This document shows positions 33,058 to 45,268 of a stretch of 64,000 bases of DNA, in pieces. The position numbers and the translations under genes are program-made. The notes under the pieces were generated by a model. The model worked only from the letters and a program-made list of their open reading frames with translations, did not search any database and was not told the DNA's origin. Location: positions 4,797,677 to 4,861,676 of the forward strand of contig OZ025873.1 in the NCBI GenBank assembly GCA_964019415.1, read 5' to 3'. Each line of letters opens with the position of its first letter. Position 1 is the first letter of the stretch. The stretch is from Ianthella basta (lineage: Eukaryota; Porifera; Demospongiae; Verongiida; Ianthellidae).

Positions 33058-33944
33058 GTGAGTTAACAGTGTAGCAACTAATCACATCATTCACTTCTAT
33101 TAAGATCTGAACGAGGCTGTAGTCTAACTCCTCCCTGTAACCCCACCATAGCCTCAGTACTCTGGTAGACACTGGATAACCAAGGGACACAGGCACCCTG
33201 TTGTAGTTCCCTAATCCACAACAAACTCTTCTGTTAGCTCCACTCTACCCTTACACAGGACTTACTGTCTTTATACAGTGCTTTATGGACTTCAACAGCC
33301 TCCTCCCCTCCCTCCCTCCCCCCTCCAACCACTGCATATTCCCTTTAAAATTCTCTACAGATCAATGCACCCTCAAAATTGTCATAGGCCTTTTCCAGAC
33401 ATCATGGCTGGTAATGATAGTGTTATTTAACTCTGATCTTGCAACCATTAGGACTGCATGGGACGAAGCTTGGAAGCTTCACCACTACTCAAAGCTTCCT
33501 GGACATTTGAAGCTTTTATCACTACTTGAAGCTTCATTTCTGCCTTTTGCTAAACCCTTTCTTTGTTACCCCTAGTATAGTGAATTAGTGTTCTTACTAC
33601 ACTTTGTTCATTTGACATTACACCTCTAATCATTATAATTTTGAGTGAGTAGCTAAATGCTTCAACCTTGGTGCGAAGTGGTCATTTTTTTATAATGTCA
33701 TAGTTGCGAACCTTATAGTTCTCTATACTCAATGAAGCTTCGAAGCATTAATTTTTGATAGAGTATAAGCTTCAACCTTTGTGTGAGGTGGCCAATTTAA
33801 TGATGTCATGGTCGTGAATGTTATAGTTCTGCATACACAACAAAGCTACTAAAGCCAACATTCGTCCTAGCCCTATATAGTAACTATATCCCCTGACTGT
33901 ATCACCTGATTGATATGCAAATTGTTTTTCCCTTCAATTTGAAG
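33058..33944 (+). other. Intron with GAAGCTT repeats, unit B copy
   Basis: Colinear with 11932-12816, with small gaps. Includes the two diverged units around CTTCAACCTTGGTGCGAAG. No exon. Confidence 0.6.
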
Positions 33945-34247
33945 CCCCGTTGCCCTCCCAAGTGACTGGTGTGTCTGTTGCACCAGCAGTCAGATCAAAC
34001 ACACCAGCTCTGATGGTGACCTGGGACTCTTCACAAAGTGAAGTGGCCATCTCTCGCTATCAAGTGCAGTACAGGGTTGGTGCTACTTCCTGGATGAAAG
34101 CACCTGACATCACAGGCTCACCACCTGCTACTACAACTTACCTGGAGGGTCTGGAGGTTGGCACTTTATACAGTGTTCGGGTCAGAGCAGTGTCTTCCAT
34201 TGGCAATGGACCCTGGAGTGAGACCACAAGCAGGTCAACATACAACA
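33945..34247 (+). CDS. Unit B exon 4: FN3 domain 1
   Basis: 303 nt, phase 1-1, TTGAAG|CCCCGTT to CAACA|GTGAGT. LMVTWDSS, YQVQYRV, LEVGTLYSVRVRAVS, GPWS. Differs from the unit A domain at few sites, most at the surface (H/R, Q/K, N/D). Confidence 0.9.
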
Positions 34248-35748
34248 GTGAGTACCCATCAATGAATGGAAGTGAGATAGACTTGACAATTGATAACCAA
34301 CCAGCAGCTATTGACAAAGTGGTTGATTATTGGTACCGTAAATATTCTAAAAAAATTGAAATCTAAAGTTCGCAAACTTCCAACCATCTTGCCTTGACCC
34401 AATTCGATTTATTGGCAGTCTCTAAAGTTCGGGAAACCTCTAATTTTGTCAAGGGAAGGTTATCTTGCCGTTAATTTTGCCTCCATGCTCGATGAACACG
34501 AATGCTTCTCCGATACTGGGACATGATATCCGCAAATAATGCACAATACTGTGACAAAGAAAGCACCAGTGGCGGGCATTTTCTATACAGAGCCTTTCTA
34601 AAAATGGCGGTAGCAAACACTCCAATTTTGCAAGATGGCTCTAATTTTCCCAAGAAGGCAACAAAGAAGATCATACTTCCTCTTAATTTTCAAAAGGTTA
34701 GATTTGAAGGCCACCATTGTGTGCTATCTCCTCCTGAAGTTCAGCATGAAATACTACCAAACATTCAGATATTCAGTAAATCACCTGTAAGGATCCTAAG
34801 GAAATAGTACATCACCCTTCCTGTCTTTTGGCTAACTACCGCTTTGATCTTCATCTGTTCCCCAGACTCCTATAGCCGTAAGAAAAGCGGGATTGGAAAC
34901 GCAATCATGTGATCTGCATGCTAGCTGTATAAATTCTGAAACCCCAGTACAAGACAACCTTATAAGCTTATATTGTGCAGTTTGAGTGTATTGCCTGAAC
35001 ACTGGTTAACACTGGTAGATTTTGTACCTTCTGTGCACCAATTGCAATGCAGTGTAAGTGCAGCAAGTGTCTTTGTTCAGTGTGTTCAGTGATTGTATCT
35101 GTATACCCAAATGCATAGAGAGTAGTGAGAAACAGTACACAGTAGGCTTTTCTCTGCATATGAAGTAACTGAAGCTACTTTCACTTTAGCATCAATGTTT
35201 GACAGAATTGCCAACATCCTACAGACAATATAAACTACTTAAGTAAGGTTGGAAGAACATACTCTGTCCTAGTTATGTACCTCAGTATGCATACAGTCAT
35301 CCTCTCCTTTTCCTGGCCGCCATGTTACTCATACGTTGCCCATGACATCTTCCAGATGAAAGCACTGCAAGGTTGGTTTGATCACGTGATTGTGTTCCCA
35401 GTACTGGTTATTTTACATCTATGGTTTCCCTTTGCGAAACACTTGATGGCTTCCATATAACTTTGATTAAAACTACTTACAACTTGGTTATACACATAAA
35501 AAGATCCCATCAAACCTGCTCAACTCACCATGGTAGGTAAGCCTGCTGAAAGTCTGATGTCTCTTTTACATTTATATGTGTTATGTTTCTAGTACTTGCA
35601 TTGTTGCCCATTAAACTGCATTGGTTTTATATTCTGCAACATCCTATGGAGGTGTTCAGAACTCTAGATATGTTATTCGCACTCTTGTAAAACACCAGCT
35701 GCATGACTCCTGTTCATTATGCTTCCCTTTATCCACCTGTCTTTGCAG
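34248..35748 (+). other. Intron with a unit-B-specific insert
   Basis: About 34335-34700 is absent from unit A (13140-13360) but has a diverged relative at 58615-59130 in unit C (CTTGCCTTGA, AAAATGGC, CTTCCT words in the same order). It is therefore a dispersed repeat. The rest is colinear with unit A. Confidence 0.5.
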
Positions 35749-36060
35749 TGGCCCCAGCTCCCACAGATAGCAGAGTCATGGCTGTACCAGTTGACAGCCC
35801 TGGTGTTATTAGAGTGTCCTGGAGTGCACCCACTGTGCCAAGTGGAGAGCTGCCCATCACTGGATACAGCATTCAATACAAGGAGAGAGGAGAGAACCCT
35901 TTCAGCTATGTGAATGACATCACTACTACCACAGCTGAGGTGACTGGTTTAAAGTCTGGCCAGGAATATCGAGTGTATGTCGCTTCAATTAATGCCCTTG
36001 GTATTGGAGACTACTGCTGTGATGGGAGTGGTAATCGGCTGCTTGTGACAACATACAGAG
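35749..36060 (+). CDS. Unit B exon 5: FN3 domain 2
   Basis: 312 nt, phase 1-1, TTGCAG|TGGCCCCAG to AGAG|GTGGGT. VIRVSWSAP, ITGYSIQYKERG, LKSGQEYRVYVA, DYCCDG. Same length as in unit A. Confidence 0.9.
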
Positions 36061-36738
36061 GTGGGTCAAGCTACTTGTGAATGGTACTACGATGATATCA
36101 CAAGCTTTTGTATGTCTTGTGTATGTCCGTTGGCCTTGTACTTGTGCTGTTCACTCATGCCTTCCTGTGCTCTTCCCCCTGATGTCTCTAGCAAGAGGCT
36201 GAATTTACTATTGATAATGATACTGGTCTGAACAATTAGGAAGAACCCATTAATATCTAAACATCTTTGCATTTAATTTCATCCATTGTCTGGAATGAAA
36301 CACATCAATAATGGTATACGTTTCACACTTAACAAGGTATGGAAACTGAAAAATGGTGAATATTGTTCTAAGCCATATGTAATGGTTATTAGTTAGTGTA
36401 TGTGGGACATGGCAGAGCATAAAGCAATTGGGGTTAATTACAAGGTTGTTTGCGACCTTCCCCAGCCATTATGCTCACATGTAGCTAGCTCCCTTATATC
36501 ACTGTGGTGGATAGATAAGCAGTCAGTTGTCCACACACATCCACCACTCTGGTGAGCCACAATAAGCATAACAGCCATCTTCAGCTTGACCTGTACATGA
36601 ATCCTCACCAAACATGAAGAATGTGAAGCTAGCAATTTCAACTTTGTCAACATTTCTAAAGCTTTGCAACACCATTCCAGAGCTAGAGAGGTATTCAGGC
36701 CTTACAGTCAGTGCACTGTGCTTGTGTACATTCTACAG
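36061..36738 (+). other. Intron between FN3-2 and FN3-3, unit B
   Basis: Colinear with 14926-15626. Nothing but intron is seen. Confidence 0.55.
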
Positions 36739-37014
36739 CTACACCACAGCCAGTTGTGGAACTTGCCAATTCTGCACAGGATTCATTGGAACTTACTTGG
36801 ACTGTGTCTTCAGCAGTGGATGTAACCAGCTACACAGTGTACTGGTCTGAGGTTCCATCTGGAGCAGGAGGTTCACGTACACTGGGAAAGGACTCTATAC
36901 AGGCATTTATTCCCAACTTGCGCTCTAATACTGCATACATGATAACAGTGCAAGCTACAGGCCCTTTGGGGAAGAGGGACAGCACAGCAGTGCGTTACTA
37001 CACTGCTCCGAGAA
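36739..37014 (+). CDS. Unit B exon 6: FN3 domain 3
   Basis: 276 nt, phase 1-1, CTACAG|CTACACC to AGAA|GTAAGA. LELTWTVSS, SYTVYWSEVPSG, AYMITVQATGPLG. The final base before the donor is A where unit A has G, changing the residue at the join. Confidence 0.88.
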
Positions 37015-37148
37015 GTAAGAATGCAGTTAGCATGTCTTTGCGTGTAGACCATGCATGATAAGAGTTGTGTAATATTCATCAGCATGTTTTTTATATACAC
37101 CATGTACAACAAGAATAGTATTATATTCAATTGCCTCCCACCATGCAG

Positions 37149-37430
37149 CTGTGTCATCAGTTAGAGTTGCAGTGTTGCCGGAGCAATCCCTTCAAGTGTC
37201 ATGGCAGCCTGCCTCAGACATAGATAACAATGATGAGACATTTGTGACAGTTACTACTGTGTTTGGTAGTGACATTCAATCTGTCAATGCCACATCGCCT
37301 AGTTCAATGGTTCACATTTCTGTACTGCCCGAGTATTCTACTGGTGAGGTGAGAGTGCAGACTAAGAACCCAAGTGCAATGAGTGAAGTCATCACTGTTG
37401 GAGTAAGGACTGTCATTGTCAATGCTAATG
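37149..37430 (+). CDS. Unit B exon 7: FN3-like domain 4
   Basis: 282 nt, phase 1-1, ATGCAG|CTGTGTC to AATG|GTGAGT. LQVSWQPASD, VTVTTVFGSD, LPEYSTGEVRVQTKNPS. Confidence 0.82.
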
Positions 37431-37716
37431 GTGAGTTGTGCAGTTTCTTGGGTATTCAATTCAGTTGGTAAAAGTAGGTCACATCTAATCAGCAGTTGGT
37501 ACATATAAGGCTGGCTGAGCTGACAGTCATCTCACCGCTCACTCCAGAGGGGCGAATGTGACATATTCCACTATTGTCATAGAAACATGAGTCTGAGTCA
37601 TGGACACATTTGGAATGTGATATAATGTGCTACAGTTTAAACTGACTATTGGATTCTGCACATATTTTTTATTATCAACATGAGTAATTTGCCTTCAATT
37701 CTCTTTACTGTTCCAG

Positions 37717-37971
37717 GCATTGCATTTTCAGCTGAATGGGTTAATGACAACTTTACCTCTATAAAACTCAGCTGGCAGCCAGATAGTAGGGTGGCAACAT
37801 ATACAGTCACTTACACACCAGTCAATGCGAGAGGTGCAATTGACAGTTGCCGTTCACAGCAAGTGGTAGTTGCAGGTTCTACAGTGACTCTGTCTGGGCT
37901 CAACCCTATGGCTTGGTACATCTTTCATGTGGAAGTTGAGACGTTTTCGGCTACTGCTTCAGCTGGCATAG
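37717..37971 (+). CDS. Unit B exon 8: FN3 domain 5
   Basis: 255 nt, phase 1-1, TTCCAG|GCATTGC to CATAG|GTGTGT. IKLSWQPDS, YTVTYTPVN, LNPMAWYIFHVEV. The following G/T tract (37972-38041) is short and mixed, unlike the long array in unit A. Confidence 0.87.
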
Positions 37972-38181
37972 GTGTGTGTGTGTGTATGTGTGTGTGGGGG
38001 GTGGGGGGGTGTGGGTGGGTGTGGGTGGGTGTGGATGTGTATTGATGTTGCATAGCTGACTTTATGAACATGACATTATTCATTTGCATACTTCATATGT
38101 TTGTCAGTGAAACTATGAAAAGATTGGAAAGCGGTTGACGGAAATTGTTATACTGTAATAACTCTAATGTTGCACATGCAG

Positions 38182-38326
38182 GTGGTTATGTTGGTGGTGC
38201 CTTTGTTGGTGGATTTGCAGTAGGAAGTGCTGCAATGCTCCTTGTGTGTGGCATTGTGGTAGGGATAGTCAAGTTGAGGAAAGGAAAGACCAATAAAACA
38301 GTTTTTGAAGATTCTGATCATGATAT
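38182..38326 (+). CDS. Unit B exon 9: transmembrane segment
   Basis: 145 nt, phase 1 in, phase 2 out. GGYVGGAFVGGF, AAMLLVCGIVVGIV, KLRKGKTNK. The donor GATAT|GTGAGC would again run into TGA if unspliced. Confidence 0.87.
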
Positions 38327-38520
38327 GTGAGCTCAATTCTTGTCAGTTAGTGGTTTTGCTTAATGTCAATGTGTGGTTGATGTTTGTTATACATGTACTG
38401 ACACTTAAAACAGCTTAGCTCAGAGCACTGTATACAGTTTGTGCATGCAAACATCAACACTCTTAATGTACAGCACAAAGTGCTCCACTCTCAATACATA
38501 TCTGGTGCTATGTTGTGCAG

Positions 38521-38626
38521 GAACTTATATGAAGTTGTGGAGACTGCAAACACTGCAGTGGCTGATGATGTGGCCATGGATCAGAACCCTGCATATGGAG
38601 TGATTGAGGCTTCCAGCAAGTTGTAG
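38521..38626 (+). CDS. Unit B exon 10: cytoplasmic tail with NPAYGV
   Basis: GTGCAG|GAACTTATATG to TAG, 106 nt. NLYEVVETANTAV, MDQNPAYGVIEASSKL. Both tyrosine motifs are intact. Confidence 0.88.
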
Positions 38627-39264
38627 ATTGACCTATAGCCAACTACAGCAATATAAACTCCTGTGGGCCTATCATTGCTCAGTATTGACCCATGTGTGAA
38701 CATATATAATTAACAAGTATTATGCTGAAATTCAAGCATTCTATCATCTCCCTTCTCCGTATTACAGGGCGTTTGTTCTCCCTACACTCTTGTGAGCAAT
38801 AGTTTATGTAGCTGCAAAGCATGGCGCCCTGGTTACACTATACGCACACAGCTATATGTAAGCAGCCTATAGTAGGGACAGAGAAGCCTTATACTGGAGA
38901 TATGATGCCAATGGTTGGAGACTGCATGTATGCGGTTAGAAGTGGAGAGGACATAACAATGGAGCCCCTGTATGGGTATATTCCTACTAGCTATTAACCA
39001 ATTGCAATCCATTCACTAGTTCCTATTTCTCATACTTTGCCCAAGGAGAAGGGGCTAATGAGAAAGTGCAATGGAAGCCACCAGTGGGTAGTCAGGCGTC
39101 GCGTGACTAACCAGTGGGTATGCTCTGAAATTGAATCTCATTCACAACTGTATTCAAATTACATATAATAACTAATCTTTGTTGAATTATGAACTCGTTC
39201 ATGCGCAAACAAAATTATTAATTTTATGTACAATTCATGCCCTCTGTCAGAAATGAAGCCCCCA
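38627..39264 (+). other. 3' region of unit B
   Basis: Colinear with 18572-19365 but shorter: the stretch around 19090-19260 of unit A is missing. No gene. Confidence 0.5.
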
Positions 39265-40260
39265 TTTACAATCAATTATATGAAACTGAACACTGGCCAC
39301 ATATACGCGACAAACAACAAGTATGTGCACACAAGCATAATGCGTAGAAAGAGAATGCAAACATAAGATGCGTGCATGCAGAAACACATCTATTCCACTA
39401 TACTTTGTCTACATACTGCATCTACATGCATGTACAGGGTCTACTGAGCTGTACATTATAAGCATGTGTGTACAGTATACAATCTACTGGGATGCCATGT
39501 AGCTATACCTTGTAACTTGTTGATCCATTGGTAATGAATGGTTTCTACAAATGAACATAGACAACAGAAGTCAGAGCATAATGTGCCAATTGTTAGGTAT
39601 CAGTATTGATCACGGATTAACATGGAGCCTGTTGAGTTGTTGGAGGACTGCTTTACCCAATATATCAATATTAATTGCAAGCTGCATGGGTAATGTAAGA
39701 AAGACATAGCTGGAATGCACACTAGATTACTATTAAAGTGACAGACAGCAGTAGCTGCTCAGCCAAACAGAGGCTTAGCTACTGGGGCTGCCTGTGGCAG
39801 CCCCTAAAATGGCTGTTGCAAAAAACTGACTGAAATCTGAGCTGCAGCAGTGTACAAGCAGTAATCTGTGCTGTGTTGAGATGTAATATACACTTTGTGT
39901 GTCTCCGTAACTGTATCTTATTACACATAGCTGCCTATAGCCCAAGAATTGTATTCACAGTAACAAGGCATAGTGTTTGTGTGCAAGCTGTTGTATATAT
40001 TACTTCAGGTTGGTGCATGAAATTGAATTTAAATTGCTGTAAAACTAATTAAATGAACCTGCTTGGACATTTCAATTTCAGTCAGACTGAGTTGCATATA
40101 TGGCTAACCCCATGGCTCACAGTGAGTGATTACAGGACTTGTCATATGCATGAATAATCGCAAAGCTATTATAAGCTAGACTTTTGTTGCATGGATGTAT
40201 TATATGCCTAATTATATAATAAAATTTATAGGGTGCACGTGCGCCGCATGCACAGCCGTT
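39265..40260 (+). repeat. 3' flank repeat, unit B copy
   Basis: Matches 1-1080 at the left window edge most fully (CAGCAGTAGCTGCTCAGCC, GCCTGTGGCAGCC, AACTGTATCTTATTACACAT, CATGAAATTGAATTTAAATTG). A shorter copy of its right half lies at 45520-45830. Confidence 0.75.
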
Positions 40261-40609
40261 GTATTTGTTATTTTTAACGAATACATCGGTTGTGCGGCGC
40301 GCGTGCATCATATTGCAACTCATGATCGACTGGGGGCATGTTTCCTCCCTACAGAGTCCTTAAGGTCCGGGCCTCCTCTTCATAGCATTCCCTACGCCCT
40401 CGGATATGGAGAGGAGGCCATAGCTCGGATTCAAAAGTGTGGGGGTGCGACCATGGTACGAGGATCACTACTCTTCCATCCCTGGCGACTGCTGTTAAAC
40501 GAAGGGAAGAGCTGATCATCAACCACCTCTGGCGGCATGCCTAGTACAAATGTAAGAATTCGTCGGCGAACAGTCGTTGGACAGCACTAATATGCCGGAT
40601 TGGCCCCGG
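40261..40609 (+). repeat. Spacer segment with empty CCGG site
   Basis: Matches 1950-2051 joined to 3736-3986: the site at 40367-40370 (GGTCCGGGCCTCC) lacks the 1.7-kb TIR element found in the left spacer. At its right end the CCGG 40606-40609 is the left duplication of the second insert. Confidence 0.75.
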
Positions 40610-40979
40610 TGTCACAGATTATTTTACCCCGTGTAAAATATATCCCCCCGGGTAACCGAAGGTTGGTTAAACGACACAGAAATGCTGATAGAAGCTAATA
40701 AAACGCACCTTACTGCAGGATGAGGCTTACCACTACCAAAAGAGAGTGTTAGGTGACGATATCTGCGAAACCTGTACTTCCTTTGCAGTCCTTGCAGACC
40801 ACATCAATCTTGTTAACTGACGACCGCGGTGAGGTTTTTGTCCTTCTACCATGGCTGGGATGCTTGTGTAGTCCTCCAGGTTCTCGAAGAATGTCAATAG
40901 GGAACTACTACAACGAGCAGAAGTGTTTGAGTAGCAGTACGGGGTGCAGTTTTGCAAACTGGTGGACATTGATGTGACA
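40610..40979. mobile_element. TIR DNA element, family CCGG-1, short deleted copy
   Basis: 370 bp. Begins TGTCACAGATTATTTTACCC and follows the left 380 bp of the element at 2052, then ends abruptly TGTGACA. CCGG stands on both sides (40606-40609, 40980-40983). The left spacer shows the empty site at 3983-3986 (GGCCCCGGGATACC). Only the last bases of the right TIR remain, so it is an internally deleted derivative. Confidence 0.82.
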
Positions 40980-41159
40980 CCGGGATACCGGAGATTAAGC
41001 CGCTGAGGGACGGCCATGACACCAATTCCAAACAATATTTCGCCTTCGCGCGTTTCCTTTTCCTACTTTCCATTAACAGCAGTTAGCCAAGAAGACGTAG
41101 GCAAACGTGTCTTGAAACATCTCATGGGAAAGTGCTATTATGCGTGTGTCTAGCTGCAG

Positions 41160-41399
41160 TAGTGTTTAAACTCGAGCTCCTTGTTGGTGAACTGTTGATT
41201 GTTTCTGTTGGATTGGTCGCGAGATCCCGAAGATTACGCCGCTGGGGGACATAGCTACCAGACAACAGCTCCATCCTCCCCTTCCTGTGTTTCCTTCTTC
41301 ACTTAGAATTAGTGCAGAGAGCCAATAAGACTTGCATAATTATACGTTACCCTGTGTCGAAGAATAATTATCGCGTGAAAGGTGATATTTTACAGTGTA
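41160..41399 (+). promoter_or_regulatory. Conserved promoter/5'UTR-like segment, copy 2
   Basis: GTTTAAACTCGAGCTCC, CGCGAGATCCCGAAGATTACG, AGTGCAGAGAGCCAATAAG, directly before an ATG with a signal peptide. Kept at 4163 and 46480. Promoter role is inferred. Confidence 0.5.
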
Positions 41400-41457
41400 A
41401 TGGCTGGGACTATCTTACGAGCACTTGTGACTGTCTTCCTTTCAGTGACTGTCAAAG
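41400..41457 (+). CDS. Orphan signal-peptide exon (MAG type), copy 1
   Basis: MAGTILRALVTVFLSVTVK then G|GTACGC, 58 nt, phase 1 out. Basic start, hydrophobic core. No receptor exons follow before the next signal exon at 46721, so it is either an alternative first exon of unit C or a stranded copy. Confidence 0.6.
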
Positions 41458-42549
41458 GTACGCAGAATCCTTGCTTGTCTTATTTTCACTCTGTTCATAA
41501 TAATTTAACAATAAAATTACTATTGTTGTTTCTAATGTAACTACAGTGGTAGCTCAATCAAGTCACCACTCATAGGAGCGGCCTAAGTGGCCTTACCCCA
41601 ACCCATACACACACATTCCTAAACATTCTATTTTATGCTAATTATATTATTAAATGAATGTATCAGAATTAGGACAGTTCATAAAATTAATGGTTTAAGG
41701 GTAAAGGAACACTGGGTTATCAACTTATTTCTAACATTTGTGTCATTTTGTGTTATGACTGCAATTGTCTTTGGATGCTGTATCTCCATGTACATTACAT
41801 TCATGCATTGTTGATTTGTTTTTCATTATTATGGTAGCCAATTATTGTGCACTAATTCTCATCATCAAAGACTGGTTGTCATTTCAATACCTGTCCACCA
41901 TGCACATCAGCACTGATACATTTGACTCATGCAAGCACATATCTAACTGTATAATTGAAGGCTCCTATATATATGTGTGAAGAGCCTGTAGCCTTGATGC
42001 ATGCCCATTGAAACAATTACTGCAATGCACTATGATTAGGTCTTGTGATTTACCAAGGTAGACACAACATGTAGTGTGTGATACTGCTGAATCTCTATAA
42101 TATACATGCTCAGGTGTGTCCTTGGCAATGCCCATTCCAAATATCAAACAGGAGTGTGCCACTACAGTTACTGACTACATTCCAACTGCATGGCTATATC
42201 TATGCCTCTGTATTTAGTATAATATTGTCTCAATGCTTTCCTCTTTTCTTCAACTATGCTTAAAAGGTTGCATCATTATCTATATCTGACTGGACGCTAG
42301 AGATCATGCAGCCTGTTGTATAAAAATGTCTAGTGCTGGGTTAGTTCCTATTGTACAGTTCATGTTATGCAAGCCAAGTGACTATAGTAACTAATATTTA
42401 TAATAATATTATTATAGATCATCCAGTTGCTCCATTGGGTGGCTTGCAAGTGTCAGTGCACGTAGAGTGCAAGTGTGTAAACTGTAAATGGTGAAGTAAT
42501 TAGTGTTGTGAGTTTGCAAGTGCTGTGCGAGTTAGAACTTTGATGTGGC
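41458..42549 (+). other. Spacer/intron, colinear with other copies, no gene
   Basis: Matches DNA after the other MAG-type exons (GTCATTTCAATACCTGTCCACC at 41878; also near 24116 and 48145). The frames here have no domain. Confidence 0.5.
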
Positions 42550-42840
42550 AAAACACAACTACTCTTCAACATCCAAACTTTTCATCTCGGTCTCATGCAG
42601 TTATTCTGCAATTCAGTCTTGGTTCAAGTCCTAGTTATTTCTTGAGTTGCCCTCAAGTTACTTAGCCATGTTCTTCATTCTCACCTTCTGCTGACTTCCC
42701 CACATCTGGTGTTCCTCACTCTCTGCATCTACTTGGCCCATCCCTCCTTCAATTTTCATTCACGATACTGCAGTCCTCAATCTCTTCCTCCTGGCTCTAC
42801 TGTAAGATTGCCATTGATACCATGCACTGTGACCTCTCCA
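42550..42840 (+). pseudogene. LINE reverse transcriptase fragment, third copy
   Basis: Same family as 6460 and 24866 (CATCTGGTGTTCCTCA, CTTCCTCCTGGCTCTACTGT). More decayed, no motif C left in frame. Confidence 0.5.
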
Positions 42841-42959
42841 CCTTTAAGTTAGTATGTTGGCAAGGCACATGCATGTAGCATATGAGAAGTAGTATGTTAT
42901 TCCATGATTGTGCTATTATTTTATTCATACTACAATTGTGAATATTATTAGTTAGAATA

Positions 42960-43250
42960 TGCACCTGACAAAACCGATAATAATGCAGCACTCTGTCAGT
43001 GCTCATATCTTCCTAAGCCTCTTAGCTACATGCCTGTGCCAGGCCCTTTTCAAACTCTTCTGGACAAACCCAGAAATGTAGAACCACCAAACCTTCAACA
43101 TGCTCAGCTCCACCTGTGGCAGGGCTGGCAGATTGTTCCAGCCTCTAGGGGTGCAGCATTTCAACACTGAATCACCAAAAATGGATTCCCATGCCAGCTT
43201 TACATCTAGCTATCTTATCTGGCATTTGTAGTAACTTTGTAACCTTATGC
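42960..43250 (-). repeat. Dispersed repeat R, third copy
   Basis: AATGCAGCACTCTGTCAGTGC, CTCAGCTCCACCTGTGGCAG, GCCTCTAGGGGTGCAG as at 7780-7985. The minus strand again carries the WNNLPALPQVEL word. Confidence 0.55.
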
Positions 43251-43659
43251 TTATGCCTTGCATGATGCTAAGAATATAGTTACTTTGTGTGTTGTATTGT
43301 GATTGTAGCTATTATTGGTACTGTTTGTTACTTATTGTATCTCTCTTTGGATACTTATACCTCATGTTGCACACATACTCAGTGTGTGTGCATGTGCTGC
43401 AGTAGAGTGCTTGCTGTTTGTGGTGTCCTCCCTCAACCACCATCAACAAACAACGACAAACAACCCGTGCGACACAGGGAACGAGACTCTTGGCAAAAAC
43501 AATAATTACTGACTCAACAACAGGATCACTACAAAACTGTGCATGCGTAATTATATTCATGCATTTACTATAAGAATACTGAAGACTACAATCATACAAC
43601 ATGCACACTACACTGTTGTATGTAGTGAGTTGCGAGTGTTGACAAGTGGCTTAATTGAA
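43251..43659. other. Spacer, no gene seen
   Basis: Short frames on both strands around 43290-43610 without domain, splice or repeat support. It interrupts the dispersed repeat R, whose sequence resumes near 43735. Confidence 0.4.
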
Positions 43660-44100
43660 TTTGCTGTTCCCTTGTTCATTCCCTGCGAACTTGTTGTCGT
43701 CATTCTTGTGTCTAACTGCAACAGCATTCTACCCTTAGGCTGGAGTATTTTAGCAGGATATTGGCAATTGGTTGAAGTCCCACGTTCTTCATCTCAGATG
43801 CAGCTGTATCACCCATGGAGCCTAGGATGGTGGCTGCATTCTTGTGCTGAACAGCCAGGGTGGCTTGCTGTCAAAGGTGGTGGTGAGAGAATGGCTCCTT
43901 GGTAGCATCCATGATGTGACACCCAAGGCCATGAATGAAACAGTGAGCATCTGGGCCAAACGCACCAAAGGCCTCCACCACTAGAGTTTTAAGTCTGCAG
44001 ACCATGGCCAGACAGTCATCCAGTGAAAGTGCCCCTATAAAACTGTCAAAAGGCTTTGCTGACTGCCTTTTTGCTTTTTGCTTGTGTTAGCTGATGAGCA
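43660..44100 (-). repeat. Dispersed repeat R, upstream coding-like part
   Basis: The minus strand encodes SKAFDSFIGALSLDDCLAMV, then AFGPDAHCFIHGLG and further on NILLKYSSLRVEC, the last shared with 7613-8158. It looks like a longer part of the same mobile-element protein. Family not recognised. Confidence 0.45.
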
Positions 44101-44837
44101 CCAGGCAAAAGCCACAACAGAAAATAAAGTGCACCATTTCAGAATGAAGTGCATTGTTTGTATTAATTTTATGTAATTCACATTGTGTGTGTTCCAGTGC
44201 TCATATAGTTATCACACAATATGATGTACCATCAATTGCGAGTACCACCAGCAACTCATCCCATTACCAGCTTGCAAGTACTGGGCACCCTAAGCAGGAT
44301 CCCAGTGAGTGAAGACATTGCCTTTGCCAATAAACCAGTCATCCAGAATAAGAACAGATACAAGTACAAGATGCCTTGTGAGGGAGACATACAATGCATT
44401 TGGTCCATTGTACCACTGATGGCAGCCTGTGTTTGTTACGTATATGTCCACTATTTACAAGGCAACATTCATTTGCATGTGCTCCATAATATACATACAT
44501 AGTGCTGTCTGTGAAGAGTGTCTGAAAGACATTGGCTGACTGTCACACTACAGATTCCTACCACATGCACTACCTCCACCTCTATGCATATGGAAGAGGT
44601 TTGTTCAGCTGACGAAGACCTATGGTTCAAAATGTCCTGGTTTGTTATATGAAATCTATGTTGCGTGAATTGCTCAAGGAAAACATCGGAGTGTTTTCAG
44701 TTGCACTTAAAGGCATGGTGTGATTAGGCAGCAGTAGCAGTATAATGGGCTTTATTGTTTGTGCTTGTAGCTACGTTCTCACTTCGCCTATCAGCCTAAT
44801 GGTGCGTGGTGTTCATGGATTATAGATGCACTTGTAT
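44101..44837 (+). other. Spacer before the second phosphatase relic exon
   Basis: An open frame at 44221-44502 includes PVIQNKNRYK, which faintly recalls the ENKNKNRY stretch before PTP domains, but the rest does not follow the family. I do not call an exon. Nothing else seen. Confidence 0.3.
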
Positions 44838-44976
<139 letters not shown>

Positions 44977-45132
44977 CTCTGTGTGCCCCTTAACCATTGA
45001 AATATGTAATTTAAGCTGTATGTACATAATAGTCACCTTGTGTGTAGTATGACATTTGAATTTAGACTGCAATATTGAATTGTTTCAGCAATGAGTGACA
45101 TTTTACCTTTTCATTGTGTTCTCCTCTTTTAG

Positions 45133-45268
45133 TGATGGTATGCCTCGCAATGGTGTGTTCATTACTTGTATGTCTGAAATTGAGAGAGTCAAAGTTGAAG
45201 GAGGAGTGGACATCTTCCAGACAGTCAAGACAGCGAGAGCACAGAGGCCACACATGGTTGCTAGTCAT
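45133..45268 (+). pseudogene. Phosphatase D2 relic exon d, second copy
   Basis: TTTTAG|TGATGGTATG to AGTCAT|GTAAGT, 136 nt, same borders as 21554-21689. [15 protein letters not shown], then [15 protein letters not shown]. The Arg of the C(X)5R loop is kept; a Pro and an Asn are new. The partner exons (a, b, c and last) are absent nearby, so it cannot make a domain. Confidence 0.75.

Larger units (their letters stand above)
24568..38626 (+). other. Receptor gene, unit B (gene model, 10 exons)
   Basis: Signal peptide, micro-exon, one CCP, five FN3, TM, tail. Joined exons: 1935 nt, about 644 aa, open throughout. It is the closest paralog of unit A; FN3, TM and tail exons have the same lengths in both. 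The three other CCP exons of A are absent, and in their place lies the reverse-transcriptase element (about 29822-32740, opposite strand) within the 8.1-kb intron before the CCP exon. Expected role and place: type I surface receptor with NPAYGV tail, as for unit A. All splice sites look normal, so it may be functional. Confidence 0.75.

Noticed and set aside
44221..44502. Frame with QNKNRYK as a phosphatase juxtamembrane or D1 start
   Set aside because: Only a few residues recall the family; the following sequence does not, and no acceptor or donor fits.
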